A stretch of DNA of 64,000 bases from JASEHD01 sp964471945. Lineage in GTDB: Bacteria > Bacteroidota > Ignavibacteria > UBA10030 > SZUA-254. The stretch is from positions 62,001 to 126,000 of the forward strand of contig CAYYIJ010000001.1 of NCBI GenBank assembly GCA_964471945.1, given 5' to 3'. The notes beneath the pieces are model-generated. The model had not been told where the DNA came from and made no database searches. It was given only the letters and a program-made list of their open reading frames with translations. Shown here in pieces: positions 26,734-35,566 of the stretch (position 1 is its first letter; every line of letters begins with the position of its first letter). The position numbers and the translations under genes were made by a program.

Positions 26734-27213
26734 ATGGCTAAACTCAAGGTTGGTGATCCCGCACCGATATTTTCGCTACCAAACTCTAACGGAAAGATTC
26801 TATCATTGAATGATTTCAAGGGAAAGAAAGTTATATTATACTTCTATCCTAAAGACGATACCCCGGGTTGTACAAAAGAAGCATGTGCTTTTCGTGATAA
26901 TTTAGTTCGTTTAGAACGAAGAGGAGCCGTTGTTGTTGGGATCAGTACCGATACAATCGAATCACATCGAAAATTTTCAGAAAAATATCAACTACCATTC
27001 CCTCTCTTAAGCGACGATAGTAAAGAAACAATTAAAGCTTATGGCGCATGGCAGGAGAAGTGGTTCATGGGAAAATCCTTCATGGGTATCGAGCGCACTA
27101 CATTCATCATAGATGAAGAAGGAAGGATCGCGCAGATATTCCCACGAGTGAAGGTTGATAAACATATCTGGGAAATATTAAAATTTATAAATCCGAATAC
27201 AGAAGAAGAATAA
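26734..27213 (+). CDS. bcp: Thioredoxin-dependent peroxiredoxin (Bcp/PrxQ)
   Basis: A 159-residue PrxQ-type enzyme. Peroxidatic Cys46 and resolving Cys51 are in YPKDDTPGCTKEACAFRDN, the five-residue spacing diagnostic of the alpha-helix type PrxQ group, and WFMGKSFMGIERTTFIID is typical of the C-terminal half. The frame is open 105 bases further upstream inside the preceding gene, but the canonical MAKLKVGDPAPIFSLP start at 26734 is clearly the right one. It begins 16 bases after the previous stop. Confidence 0.95.
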   Translation: MAKLKVGDPAPIFSLPNSNGKILSLNDFKGKKVILYFYPKDDTPGCTKEACAFRDNLVRLERRGAVVVGISTDTIESHRKFSEKYQLPFPLLSDDSKETIKAYGAWQEKWFMGKSFMGIERTTFIIDEEGRIAQIFPRVKVDKHIWEILKFINPNTEEE

Positions 27214-27234
27214 TTATATAATTAAGGAGAATTG

Positions 27235-27837
27235 ATGGAAACAACACAATTAAACATCGGTAATTCAGTACCAAATTTTATAATCGAAACCTTTGACCCC
27301 GTAAAAAACGATTTCACTGAAATATCACTCGAGTCGATAAAGAAGAAAAAGAAGTGGACAGTATTATTTTTCTATCCTGGCGACTTCACTTTCGTATGTC
27401 CAACCGAGTTAGCTGACTTGGGGACAGTCCATAACGAATTGAAAGAACACGGCGTTGAAATCATTTCAGTCAGTACCGATACAAAATACACGCACCTTGG
27501 ATGGAATCAAGCTGAGATGCTTCTGAAAAATGTAAAATATCAGATGGGTTCTGATCCGACCGGAAAAATATCGAGGTTATTCGGTGTTTATGATGAACAA
27601 ACCGGTATGGCATTTCGGGGAACATTCATCATTAGTCCTGATGGAATCTTGATTGGCTCAGAGATCAATTATTACAATGTCGGCAGAAATGCTGATGAGC
27701 TGCTTCGGAAAATAAAAGCAAATGTTTATCTATGTTCGCATCCGAATGAAGCTTGTCCTGCGAAATGGGAAGAAGGTGATAAAACACTCAAGCCTGGTGC
27801 ACGGCTTGTCGGGAAAGTATATCAAGCTTTAAAGTAA
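27235..27837 (+). CDS. Typical 2-Cys peroxiredoxin (AhpC/Prx1-like)
   Basis: A 200-residue peroxiredoxin reducing peroxides. Peroxidatic Cys55 is in YPGDFTFVCPTELADL; the C-terminal resolving cysteine is Cys174 in NEACPAKWEEG, with another at 167. The C-terminal tail is complete. AGGAG (27225-27229) is five bases before the ATG at 27235, which is preferred to an in-frame TTG at 27232. No AhpF reductase gene follows. The PTPS gene starts two bases after its stop codon, so pterin genes may share the transcript. Confidence 0.94.
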   Translation: METTQLNIGNSVPNFIIETFDPVKNDFTEISLESIKKKKKWTVLFFYPGDFTFVCPTELADLGTVHNELKEHGVEIISVSTDTKYTHLGWNQAEMLLKNVKYQMGSDPTGKISRLFGVYDEQTGMAFRGTFIISPDGILIGSEINYYNVGRNADELLRKIKANVYLCSHPNEACPAKWEEGDKTLKPGARLVGKVYQALK

Positions 27838-27839
27838 AA

Positions 27840-28247
27840 ATGATCTACTTGACAAGGCGAGAGAGTTTTTCTGCCTCACATCAGTTATTTAATCCGAAGT
27901 TCTCTGAACAGGAGAACTTCGAGATTTATGGAAAATGTGCATATCCACACGGGCATGGACACAATTATGAAATCGAAGTAACAGTTGTCGGCGAACCGGA
28001 TAAAAATACGGGGATGATTCTCGACCTCAAGAAGCTTTCCGAAATTATCGAAAAAGAAATTCTTGTCAAAGTCGATCACAAACATCTCAATATCGATGTC
28101 GATTTCCTCAATGGAATTCTGCCAACTGCTGAGAATATTTGTATTGTTTTCTGGAAGATTTTAGCTCCAAAGATTCAGGTTGGAAAACTCTATTCCATAA
28201 AGGTATTTGAAACTCCCGATAACTATGCGGAATATCGAGGAGAATAA
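27840..28247 (+). CDS. queD: 6-pyruvoyl-tetrahydropterin synthase/QueD family protein
   Basis: A 135-residue T-fold enzyme acting on dihydroneopterin triphosphate. The zinc histidines are in FSASHQL and the HGHGHNYEIEV block, with a cysteine in GKCAYPHGHGHN; LKKLSEIIEKEI and VDHKHLNIDV are standard. The product is either carboxy-tetrahydropterin (queuosine route) or pyruvoyl-tetrahydropterin (biopterin route). The next genes are GTP cyclohydrolase I, which makes its substrate, and a short-chain dehydrogenase, which makes the biopterin route a real possibility. It overlaps folE by one base. Confidence 0.9.
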   Translation: MIYLTRRESFSASHQLFNPKFSEQENFEIYGKCAYPHGHGHNYEIEVTVVGEPDKNTGMILDLKKLSEIIEKEILVKVDHKHLNIDVDFLNGILPTAENICIVFWKILAPKIQVGKLYSIKVFETPDNYAEYRGE

Positions 28248-28828
28248 TGGTGGAAAAACCAAAAAGCAAACAGAAACTTGAGGAAGCGGTAAAAATCATC
28301 CTTACCTTAATTGGTGAAGACCCAAATCGTGAGGGCTTAGCTCGCACTCCTCAACGCGTTGCCAAAGCATGGGATTTTCTCACCTGTGGCTACAAACAAG
28401 ATGTCAAGAAAGTTCTTAACGACGCAGTATTCAAAGAAAAATATGATGAGATGGTTATTGTTAAGGATATCGATTTCTTCAGTCTGTGCGAACATCACAT
28501 GCTGCCATTTTATGGTAAAGCACACGTTGCATACATTCCGAATGGAAAGATTCTTGGACTTAGCAAACTTCCTCGACTTGTAGAAGTTTTCAGTCGACGG
28601 CTTCAAGTGCAGGAACGAATGACACAGCAAATTGCAGATACACTTTTTAAAACTCTTGAGCCGGATGGTGTTGCCGTAGTTATTGAAGCGAGACATTTGT
28701 GTATGATGATGCGTGGAGTTGAGAAACAAAACTCCGTAGCAACCACGAGTGCCATGCTTGGCTCGTTCCGCGAGGACGAAAGAACACGGAATGAATTCCT
28801 TAAACTTATCAGCAATAAATTAGCTTAA
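28247..28828 (+). CDS. folE: GTP cyclohydrolase I
   Basis: A 193-residue homodecameric-type enzyme converting GTP to dihydroneopterin triphosphate, the first pterin step. The zinc ligands are visible in FFSLCEHHMLPFYGKAHV and HLCMMMRGV. GLSKLPRLVEVFSRRLQVQERMT and NSVATTSAMLG are family signatures. GAGGAG precedes the start, which overlaps the last base of the PTPS stop codon. Sits between PTPS and the dehydrogenase. Confidence 0.96.
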   Translation: MVEKPKSKQKLEEAVKIILTLIGEDPNREGLARTPQRVAKAWDFLTCGYKQDVKKVLNDAVFKEKYDEMVIVKDIDFFSLCEHHMLPFYGKAHVAYIPNGKILGLSKLPRLVEVFSRRLQVQERMTQQIADTLFKTLEPDGVAVVIEARHLCMMMRGVEKQNSVATTSAMLGSFREDERTRNEFLKLISNKLA

Positions 28829-28829
28829 G

Positions 28830-29564
28830 ATGAATAAAAGTAAAGTTGAAATTTATCATCCAGTTGTATGGGTAACTGGTGCATCGCGAGGTATTGGAAG
28901 AGAAATCGCAAAGCAATTTGCTCAGCTTGGCTGTATCGTTTGTCTATCCGGAAGAAATAAAAAAGCACTTAAATCGGTAGTCAAGGAAATCGTTAAGGAT
29001 GGCGGTAGAGCGAGCTCATTTATATTAGACATTAACAATCCCAAAGCCGTTCAATCTGTTCATCGAGTTATTCGGAAGACCATTGGAGAAGTGGATGTAT
29101 TAATCAATAACGCCGGAATTTCTTCATTCAAATCATTTTTAGAAACACCGCTGAAAGATTTTAACAAAATCATTTCAACCAATCTCCTTGGACATATAGC
29201 GTGTATGAAAGCTGTTCTTCCTTCGATGGTAGAAAGGAAGAAAGGATGGGTTTTCAATATTGTCTCGATGGTTGCAGTGAAAACCTATGAAAACTCTACC
29301 GCATACACCGCATCGAAATTAGGATTGTTCGGACTTGGTAAAGTACTGCGCGAAGAAGTGAAGAAGTACGGTGTTAAAGTTGTGAATGTTCTGCCGGGTG
29401 CAACCGCAACTGAGATTTGGCATCCTAAAGTACGGGTGAAATATTCATCCCGAATGATGAAACCCAAAAGTGTAGCCGAAGCTGTTCTCTCTGTGTTTCA
29501 AATGCCCGATGATTTAGTGGTGGATGAATTTGTAATTAGACCAGTTAAAGGAGACCTGAGTTAA
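28830..29564 (+). CDS. Short-chain dehydrogenase/reductase (possible sepiapterin-reductase role)
   Basis: A 244-residue classical SDR. The nucleotide motif TGASRGIG is at 16-23, NNAG is in VLINNAGISSF, the catalytic Ser is in NIVSMVAV, and Tyr and Lys are in YTASK. SDRs have wide substrate range. Its position directly after PTPS and GTP cyclohydrolase I suggests reduction of a pyruvoyl-pterin, as in the tetrahydrobiopterin pathway known in green sulfur bacteria, but this is context-based inference. A generic ketoreductase is equally compatible with the sequence. Confidence 0.85.
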   Translation: MNKSKVEIYHPVVWVTGASRGIGREIAKQFAQLGCIVCLSGRNKKALKSVVKEIVKDGGRASSFILDINNPKAVQSVHRVIRKTIGEVDVLINNAGISSFKSFLETPLKDFNKIISTNLLGHIACMKAVLPSMVERKKGWVFNIVSMVAVKTYENSTAYTASKLGLFGLGKVLREEVKKYGVKVVNVLPGATATEIWHPKVRVKYSSRMMKPKSVAEAVLSVFQMPDDLVVDEFVIRPVKGDLS

Positions 29565-29616
29565 GCTGGTAGATGATATCAGTTAATAAAAATTTCTTAC
29601 ATTGCCAAATGTAAAT

Positions 29617-30360
29617 ATGCCAAAAGCTGAAATCCAATTCACATATTTCAAGGACTTAGAAAAACTCACGAAATCGGGTCTTATGGCGTATTTAATTCTA
29701 ATGATTTATGGATTATTGATAACGATTGTTGGGATCGATACAACATTCTACTTTATAACAAATATCAAACTTTGTGAATCCCTATTATTAACGCTCATAA
29801 GCGTAAATCTAATTTATTTTTTTCTACATGGGATTAATAAGATCCATGGGTTGGGAGAACTTCACATTTGGCTTGATAAAAAGTTTTTTGGCTTTTTGCA
29901 TAAATCGAATGAGATTATTTTACGCGAACTGCTCGTTCTCCTTGAGCCACACGAACGCAGCGTAGTCGAGTCACTTGTACGTTATGAACAAACTGCGATC
30001 GCACAAACAATATTTTCACACCTTGCAGAGAACCAATCAATATTTGAACGGCTTTTAAAACGTGGTATCTTTCGCTCATGGATATGGTACTGGATCGCTA
30101 TTTACGGATTGTTCGTATTTATTTTATTGACATTAACTTCTTTTTCAAAATTCTTACATCTTCCCACAATTTATTCACAAGCTTTTTTAATATCAATTGT
30201 GGTTGTTACTGCACTGCATTTAATAATTATTTATATGTTTGGGTATAATCTCCTTTTTGCAACTAAGCGTATAATGCGTGAAATTATCAATCTTCATTAT
30301 ACCGAAATACTTACACTCCTCCGCTCGCACTTCAAAAAAAATCATAATAATCTTTGCTAA
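29617..30360 (+). CDS. Predicted membrane protein of unknown function
   Basis: I do not recognise this 247-residue protein. It has four hydrophobic stretches: about 24-45 (SGLMAYLILMIYGLLITIVG), 55-75 (LLLTLISVNLIYFFL), 150-172 (WYWIAIYGLFVFILLTL) and 185-210 (FLISIVVVTALHLIIIYMFG). A charged cytoplasmic-looking segment rich in Leu, Glu and His lies between pairs. A TTG at 29602 is in frame; the ATG at 29617 is chosen, without a clear ribosome site for either. Flanked by the SDR gene and a SPOR-domain gene. Confidence 0.6.
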   Translation: MPKAEIQFTYFKDLEKLTKSGLMAYLILMIYGLLITIVGIDTTFYFITNIKLCESLLLTLISVNLIYFFLHGINKIHGLGELHIWLDKKFFGFLHKSNEIILRELLVLLEPHERSVVESLVRYEQTAIAQTIFSHLAENQSIFERLLKRGIFRSWIWYWIAIYGLFVFILLTLTSFSKFLHLPTIYSQAFLISIVVVTALHLIIIYMFGYNLLFATKRIMREIINLHYTEILTLLRSHFKKNHNNLC

Positions 30361-30443
30361 TTAGGTACGTTTTACTCATTTAAGTTTCCGAAAATACTTT
30401 TGTCTATTGATACCTGTGACTCGAAATTGTACATTATAATATA

Positions 30444-30992
30444 ATGCCGCTGAATATTCAAAAAAATACTTCTATTACATCTGAAAAAGAGTCAAAGCTC
30501 GAGCTTAAATCCAATAAATCCAAAGGATATGTCTCACTTCTTAAATACTTTTTTATCGGTTTGTCTATTATTGTAGTAGTTTCCTCAATTATATTTTTAG
30601 TTTATATCTTTTCGCTGAAGCGGCCGGAATCAATACAACAAACGCAAGAAATTTTACAACCACCCATTGTTGATACATCAGTTAATATAACTTCCATACC
30701 GCCTGAAATAACTCCCAAAGTCAGAGCACCTGTTGACCAAGTAGAAATACAGACACCTACTTTACGTGCATACTGCATCTATATCGCCGCATATAAAAAT
30801 GAACCACCTGCTGCGGAAGAGGTCTCACGGTGGAAAGAAGCTGGCTTTGTTGCGGCAGTTGTTGAATCTAACAATTATTTCAGCGTAGCATTAGGTCGAT
30901 ATCCAACAATATCCGAAGCCCAACTTTTCGCACGGCAAATGTGGGAAGCGTTCGAAAACGGTTATTTTATTGGCAGGATAAGAATAATATAA
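30444..30992 (+). CDS. SPOR-domain membrane protein
   Basis: A 182-residue single-pass protein. The cytoplasmic N terminus is rich in Lys and Ser, a transmembrane helix occupies about 32-56 (YFFIGLSIIVVVSSIIFLVYIF), a Pro/Thr-rich periplasmic linker follows, and a C-terminal SPOR-like domain covers about 108-182 (AYCIYIAAYKNEPPAAEEVSRW; YFSVALGRYPTISEAQLFAR). SPOR domains bind denuded glycan strands of septal peptidoglycan, so a cell-division or cell-wall role is likely. It is followed by a strong terminator. Confidence 0.82.
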   Translation: MPLNIQKNTSITSEKESKLELKSNKSKGYVSLLKYFFIGLSIIVVVSSIIFLVYIFSLKRPESIQQTQEILQPPIVDTSVNITSIPPEITPKVRAPVDQVEIQTPTLRAYCIYIAAYKNEPPAAEEVSRWKEAGFVAAVVESNNYFSVALGRYPTISEAQLFARQMWEAFENGYFIGRIRII

Positions 30993-31023
30993 ACACCGTC
31001 AACAATTTATTTTTCCCAATAAG

Positions 31024-31052
31024 AAACCCCAATCATTACTGATTGGGGTTTT
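31024..31052 (+). terminator. Rho-independent terminator after the SPOR-domain gene
   Basis: AAACCCCAATC (31024-31034), loop ATTACT, GATTGGGGTTTT (31041-31052): an 11-bp perfect stem followed by T-rich sequence. Confidence 0.92.
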
Positions 31053-31092
31053 ACTTTCTCATAAATAACTGTTACTGTTGGGATAAATGTCC

Positions 31093-31206
31093 TTATCTTA
31101 TCAACACCATCTTTTTAACCTGAATGAAGATTTTGCCATCATCCTTGTTATCGATTTGTTCGGTGACGATGAGATAACCTAGAGTTAAACATTTTTCTTG
31201 AACACT
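31093..31206 (-). pseudogene. Relic of a secreted protein's C-terminal sorting domain
   Basis: On the minus strand a 37-codon frame ends in GKIFIQVKKMVLIR and a stop, almost the same as the last residues of the 1129-residue secreted protein (KTFTQVKKMVLIR). Upstream the frame is closed by a TAG codon, and no YPNPFNP motif survives. This looks like the tail of a lost sorting-domain gene in the spacer before the glycosyltransferase pair. Confidence 0.65.
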
Positions 31207-31249
31207 CCACTAAAATATCTTATCTTTAATCTCATTACGATAATTAGTT

Positions 31250-33400
31250 ATGATTGAAGTTCCAGAAAATCAAATAATTCCTAAAAAAATAAATTATCAT
31301 ATTTGCACACTGTTATCTATCCTCGCTCTTGGATTATCGCTGCGTCTATGGCATATTACGTGGGGATTACCAGAGTTGTATGAAGAGGCAACGCCGTTCT
31401 CTATTGCTTGGAAATTTTGGAATTGGGATATGCCCGGATTTGATTTCAATCCGCATTTTTTCAACTATCCGGCATTCACGTTTTATTTTCATTACCTAAT
31501 CCAGTCAATTCATTATGGTATCGGCTATCTCTTAGGAATTTACACTGATGTTGCATCATTTAAGGAGAGTTATACAATCTCAATTATCCTTGCACGCCTT
31601 GTTACTGCAATCTTTGATTTAGGAACAATACTTATAATATTTCTTTTTGTTAAGCATTTGGCTGGTGAAAAAATTGCTCTGATTGCTGCTGGACTTCTCG
31701 CAATTAACCCACTTCATATTCAGAATTCTCATTCAATCAATGTCGATATTCCACTCGCTTTTTTTGTAATACTCTCTTTATTTTTTATTCATAAGATTTA
31801 CAGCACTTCAGAAAAGAAATGGTACCTGTTAGCCGGTTTGGGCATCGGATTAGCAACAGCCACAAAGTACAACGGTGCATTGTTGTTAGTAGTACTAATA
31901 TCAGCGCATCTTTTTCGCTCACAAACCATTACTGATGCTATCCGCTCACTCAAAGATTCTTCGTTCTATCAAAGTATAGCGATCGCGACAACCATCTTCT
32001 TTCTCTTTAATCCTTTTATCATTATTAGCTTTGGTGAGTTTTGGAGAGATTTCTCTTTCGAAAAACTCCATATGTCGTATGGACATTTAGGAATAGAACC
32101 ATCTGAGAGTACACTTACTTTTTATTTTTTAAACGCTCTCCCAAAATATCTTACCTGGGTTTTTTATATAATCATCATAGTTTCGATCTTTTATCTCATC
32201 TTAAAAAGAAACAAATCATATTTTATATTACTCGTATTCCCAATTATTTTCCTCGTGACTATCAGTTCATGGGAAATGCGATCCGAACGATATCTTGTAC
32301 CAGTTATCCCTAGCCTTATCGTCATCGGAACAATCGGAATGAGAGTGATGTGGGAATGGTTTATACGATTACGTAAAGAACAAATCCCACAATCATACTT
32401 TGTCCTGTTCGGGATATTGGCGATCCTCGGTTCGTTAATGGCGATACCATTAGCAATCGAAAATTACAAATATCTTCATTCGCTAACATTAACAGACACA
32501 CGAACTATTGCAAAAGAGTGGATACTAAAGAACATAGTGCATCGTTCTACAATTGCCACTGGTCCTTTTGGTATAAATCTTCCTAAAGGCAATTTTTCAT
32601 TTTTTATGATACCTTTTACTCCCACTGGTTCGGAAGCACTTGCACCCTTCTACGATGCCCGTTGGTATAAAGATTTTGATCTTCTTATTGCAAGTGATTA
32701 TGACTACGGACGATTTACCCTCGAGCCAGAGCGATATAAATCTGTTCTGGCATATTACGATTCTCTCAAGTTACACTGGAAAATGGTACATGAAATACAA
32801 CCGACTTCAGACCAGATGGGACCAATATTCTGGTTTTATCAACCACATGATTCTATACGAACGGAATTATTCGAGTTCGACCTTCTGAAAAAGCTCAGCA
32901 TCATACAAGAAAAAAATATAGTTGCTGATTTTTTAGAACGGCTCGCTTTTGCACATTTCAATATGGGGAAATTACTCAAGAGCGGACAATTACTTACCAT
33001 CGCAATAGATTATGATACTGAGAACATCAGAATATTAAGAGCATTTGCTATGACACTTTTCAAACTTGCTGAGATACCAACATGTTTGGACGTAGTGAAT
33101 CGTTCACTTCAATTAAAACCAAATCAACCTGAACTGGCTGCACTCCGCGGAAGCTTACTTCTCCGTCTTGGACAATTTGCTGAAGCTGAAGCCCAGCTTT
33201 ATAAAGCGTTAGAAATGAATAATAGATTAACGATTTGCTATCTCGATCTGGAACTACTTTATCGAACACAAAATGAAAATCAAAAAATTATTGCTATCTT
33301 AAACAAATATTTACAAATCCTTCCTCCGGGAAGCGAAACCGCTCGATTAACAGTTGAGCGAATTCAGGAATTGCATATACAAACAAGGACAACTAAATGA
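31250..33400 (+). CDS. GT39/ArnT-like membrane glycosyltransferase with C-terminal TPR repeats (copy 1)
   Basis: A 716-residue inner-membrane protein. The N-terminal two-thirds is multi-spanning with the PMT/ArnT layout: LRLWHITWGLPELYEEA in the first loop, ILARLVTAIFDLGTILII, ALLAINPLHIQNSHSINVDIPLAFFV, and GLATATKYNGALLL. Such enzymes move sugars from polyprenyl-phosphate donors on the periplasmic side. The C-terminal ~180 residues are TPR-like (SLQLKPNQPELAALRGSLLLRLGQFAEAE). It overlaps the next, clearly homologous, gene by ATGA. Acceptor and sugar are unknown. Confidence 0.82.
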   Translation: MIEVPENQIIPKKINYHICTLLSILALGLSLRLWHITWGLPELYEEATPFSIAWKFWNWDMPGFDFNPHFFNYPAFTFYFHYLIQSIHYGIGYLLGIYTDVASFKESYTISIILARLVTAIFDLGTILIIFLFVKHLAGEKIALIAAGLLAINPLHIQNSHSINVDIPLAFFVILSLFFIHKIYSTSEKKWYLLAGLGIGLATATKYNGALLLVVLISAHLFRSQTITDAIRSLKDSSFYQSIAIATTIFFLFNPFIIISFGEFWRDFSFEKLHMSYGHLGIEPSESTLTFYFLNALPKYLTWVFYIIIIVSIFYLILKRNKSYFILLVFPIIFLVTISSWEMRSERYLVPVIPSLIVIGTIGMRVMWEWFIRLRKEQIPQSYFVLFGILAILGSLMAIPLAIENYKYLHSLTLTDTRTIAKEWILKNIVHRSTIATGPFGINLPKGNFSFFMIPFTPTGSEALAPFYDARWYKDFDLLIASDYDYGRFTLEPERYKSVLAYYDSLKLHWKMVHEIQPTSDQMGPIFWFYQPHDSIRTELFEFDLLKKLSIIQEKNIVADFLERLAFAHFNMGKLLKSGQLLTIAIDYDTENIRILRAFAMTLFKLAEIPTCLDVVNRSLQLKPNQPELAALRGSLLLRLGQFAEAEAQLYKALEMNNRLTICYLDLELLYRTQNENQKIIAILNKYLQILPPGSETARLTVERIQELHIQTRTTK

Positions 33401-35535
33401 AGAAAATATTTCATGATAACATTTCACTCTTTTTTATTATTTTCGTCGGTGCATTGCTTCGCATCTGGTATATTAATTGGGGGCTACCCGATTTGTATGA
33501 AGAAGCAATACCTCTTAGTATCTCGTGGAGATTCTGGAATATTGGAAACCCAGGTTATCAGTTCGACCCGAACTTTTTTACATATCCTGCATTCACTTTT
33601 TATTTGCAATTTCTGATTCAAAACATTCATTATTTAATCGGAAATATTATCGGTGTTTATCCAAGTCTCGCCTCGTTTTTACAGGCATTCGAGCAAGATT
33701 CATCGGCTGTCATCATTATTGCCCGTTCGACTTCAGTGTTATTTGATATCACAACTATCATAATCGCCTATAAATTGATTTCTTCCATTGTAGATAAAAG
33801 AACCTCCATCCTCGCAGCATGTCTTCTTGCTTTGAATCCTCTTCATATTAAACAGGCACACTTTGTAAATGTCGATACACCACTAACATTCTTTGTTTTA
33901 TTATCACTTTATTTCATAATAAAGCTGATGAAAGATCAATCACTCAGAAATTATATTGGCGCCGGGATAAGTATTGGATTGGCAGCATCAACAAAATATA
34001 ATGGTGCTATACTGCTTGCCGTTCTTATTCTCGCTCAAATGCTCCAGTCCGATTCCATGCGCAATTTAATAAAAACACTTACTCAGCCACGTTTTCTACT
34101 ATCAGGAATAACATCCATTATAGTCTTTATCCTTTGCAATCCATATATCATACTTCGGATGAATAAATTCCTAAGCGATTTCGGTGAAGTCCAACGGCAC
34201 ATGGAAATCGGACACCTCGGCGTAGATCAAACAACCAGCACAATCGACTACTATATTCTGGAAGCACTTCCCGCTTACCTGAGTTGGATATTATTGATAA
34301 TTTGTTGCGTAACCATTTATATTTTCTTTAAAAAGAAAGAGACAACCCAGATTGTGTTATCTATATTTCCAATATTGTATCTCATAATTATAGGTCGATG
34401 GGAGATGCGGGCAGATAGATATATCTTCCCCGCAATACCTATCCTGATTTTAATTGGCTCAATCGGTGTTATGAGATTATGGGACATTTTTCAAAAATAT
34501 TTATCGAACCAACACTCGAAAGTTTATCAATCAAAAATATTCAAGTCAATTGTAGTTTTTATCGGATTATTTATTTTACTTATTCAACCGGTAGTGAGTA
34601 ATTATAAATATCTTTATCCATTAGGTTTACCCGATACACGTGCGATAGCGAAAAAATGGATAAGTGATAACCTCCCACCCGGGTCTGTGATCGCGACCGG
34701 TCCATACGGTGTTGAGTTCCCTAGAGAAAACAAATACTTAATGTTCCGAATTCCTTACCTGTCGTATGAAACAGAGTTAGCCGCACCATTTTACGATACG
34801 CGTTGGTACGAAGACCTCGACTTGCTTATTGCTTCCGATTATGATTATGGAAGATTTCGCATGGAGCCAAAACGTTATGGAGAATTTTTAGGATATTATG
34901 ATACATTACGCACACACTGGAGGTCTGCTTTAATCCTTCAGCCTGATGAAGAAAAAACAGGCCCAACAATATGGCTTTATACTTGTCCTGATTCATTAAA
35001 ACGGTCGAAGTTCGATCCAACAATGTTCCAACGATTCCATGATAATCCAGAGAGTACTAGAATAAGTAATTTCTTGAAAGGACTTAACACAATTCTTTTC
35101 AAAAGAGGAAAGCTCGAGAAGTGTGAGCAAATCCTGAATGAGATTTTAGTTGTTGAAGTTGAAAATATTACTATGAGAAATCAACTTGCACAAGTACTTT
35201 TTGATCTCGGTAGATATGAACAGTCGCTTGTTCAATTAGGTCTTTCTATCCAGTATAAACCAGATCAATCGCACGTTTACGTATTAGCAGGACGTTCATT
35301 ATTGAAATTAAATAAAGTGAAAGAAGCAGAAGGTGTTTTTCACAAAACAATTACGATAGATAATCGATTAGCAGCCCCTTACCTTGAACTAATACAACTC
35401 TACACGATACAAAATGAAAAATTAAAATTATTCGATATACTCAAACGATATTTAGCAATATTGTCACCGAAGAGCCAAGAAGCAAACGAAGTAAAGAAGC
35501 AAATAAAAGAATTGGACCCAAGCAGAAAGAACTAA
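33397..35535 (+). CDS. GT39/ArnT-like membrane glycosyltransferase with C-terminal TPR repeats (copy 2)
   Basis: A 712-residue paralogue of the preceding protein, alignable along the whole length: IWYINWGLPDLYEEAIPLSI, ALNPLHIKQAHFVNVDTPLTFF, AASTKYNGAILLAV, RTHWRSALILQ, and the TPR tail SIQYKPDQSHVYVLAGRSLL. Both carry the ASDYDYGRF segment in the periplasmic part. An old tandem duplication kept in one operon with a 4-bp overlap suggests two related, non-identical transfer reactions or a heteromeric enzyme. It ends before a short GC hairpin at 35552-35566. Confidence 0.82.
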   Translation: MKKIFHDNISLFFIIFVGALLRIWYINWGLPDLYEEAIPLSISWRFWNIGNPGYQFDPNFFTYPAFTFYLQFLIQNIHYLIGNIIGVYPSLASFLQAFEQDSSAVIIIARSTSVLFDITTIIIAYKLISSIVDKRTSILAACLLALNPLHIKQAHFVNVDTPLTFFVLLSLYFIIKLMKDQSLRNYIGAGISIGLAASTKYNGAILLAVLILAQMLQSDSMRNLIKTLTQPRFLLSGITSIIVFILCNPYIILRMNKFLSDFGEVQRHMEIGHLGVDQTTSTIDYYILEALPAYLSWILLIICCVTIYIFFKKKETTQIVLSIFPILYLIIIGRWEMRADRYIFPAIPILILIGSIGVMRLWDIFQKYLSNQHSKVYQSKIFKSIVVFIGLFILLIQPVVSNYKYLYPLGLPDTRAIAKKWISDNLPPGSVIATGPYGVEFPRENKYLMFRIPYLSYETELAAPFYDTRWYEDLDLLIASDYDYGRFRMEPKRYGEFLGYYDTLRTHWRSALILQPDEEKTGPTIWLYTCPDSLKRSKFDPTMFQRFHDNPESTRISNFLKGLNTILFKRGKLEKCEQILNEILVVEVENITMRNQLAQVLFDLGRYEQSLVQLGLSIQYKPDQSHVYVLAGRSLLKLNKVKEAEGVFHKTITIDNRLAAPYLELIQLYTIQNEKLKLFDILKRYLAILSPKSQEANEVKKQIKELDPSRKN

Positions 35536-35551
35536 TTGATTTAGTATTCAA

Positions 35552-35566
35552 CCCGCCTTCGGCGGG
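35552..35566. terminator. Short GC hairpin between converging genes
   Basis: CCCGCC (35552-35557), TTC loop, GGCGGG (35561-35566). It abuts the stop codon of the minus-strand gene and lies 16 bp past the plus-strand stop. It lacks a clear T-tract on either side, so terminator function is likely but not certain. Confidence 0.5.

Noticed and set aside
31250..35535. The two GT39-TPR genes as an assembly duplication
   Set aside because: The two proteins differ at many positions throughout and have different flanking DNA, so they are diverged paralogues.
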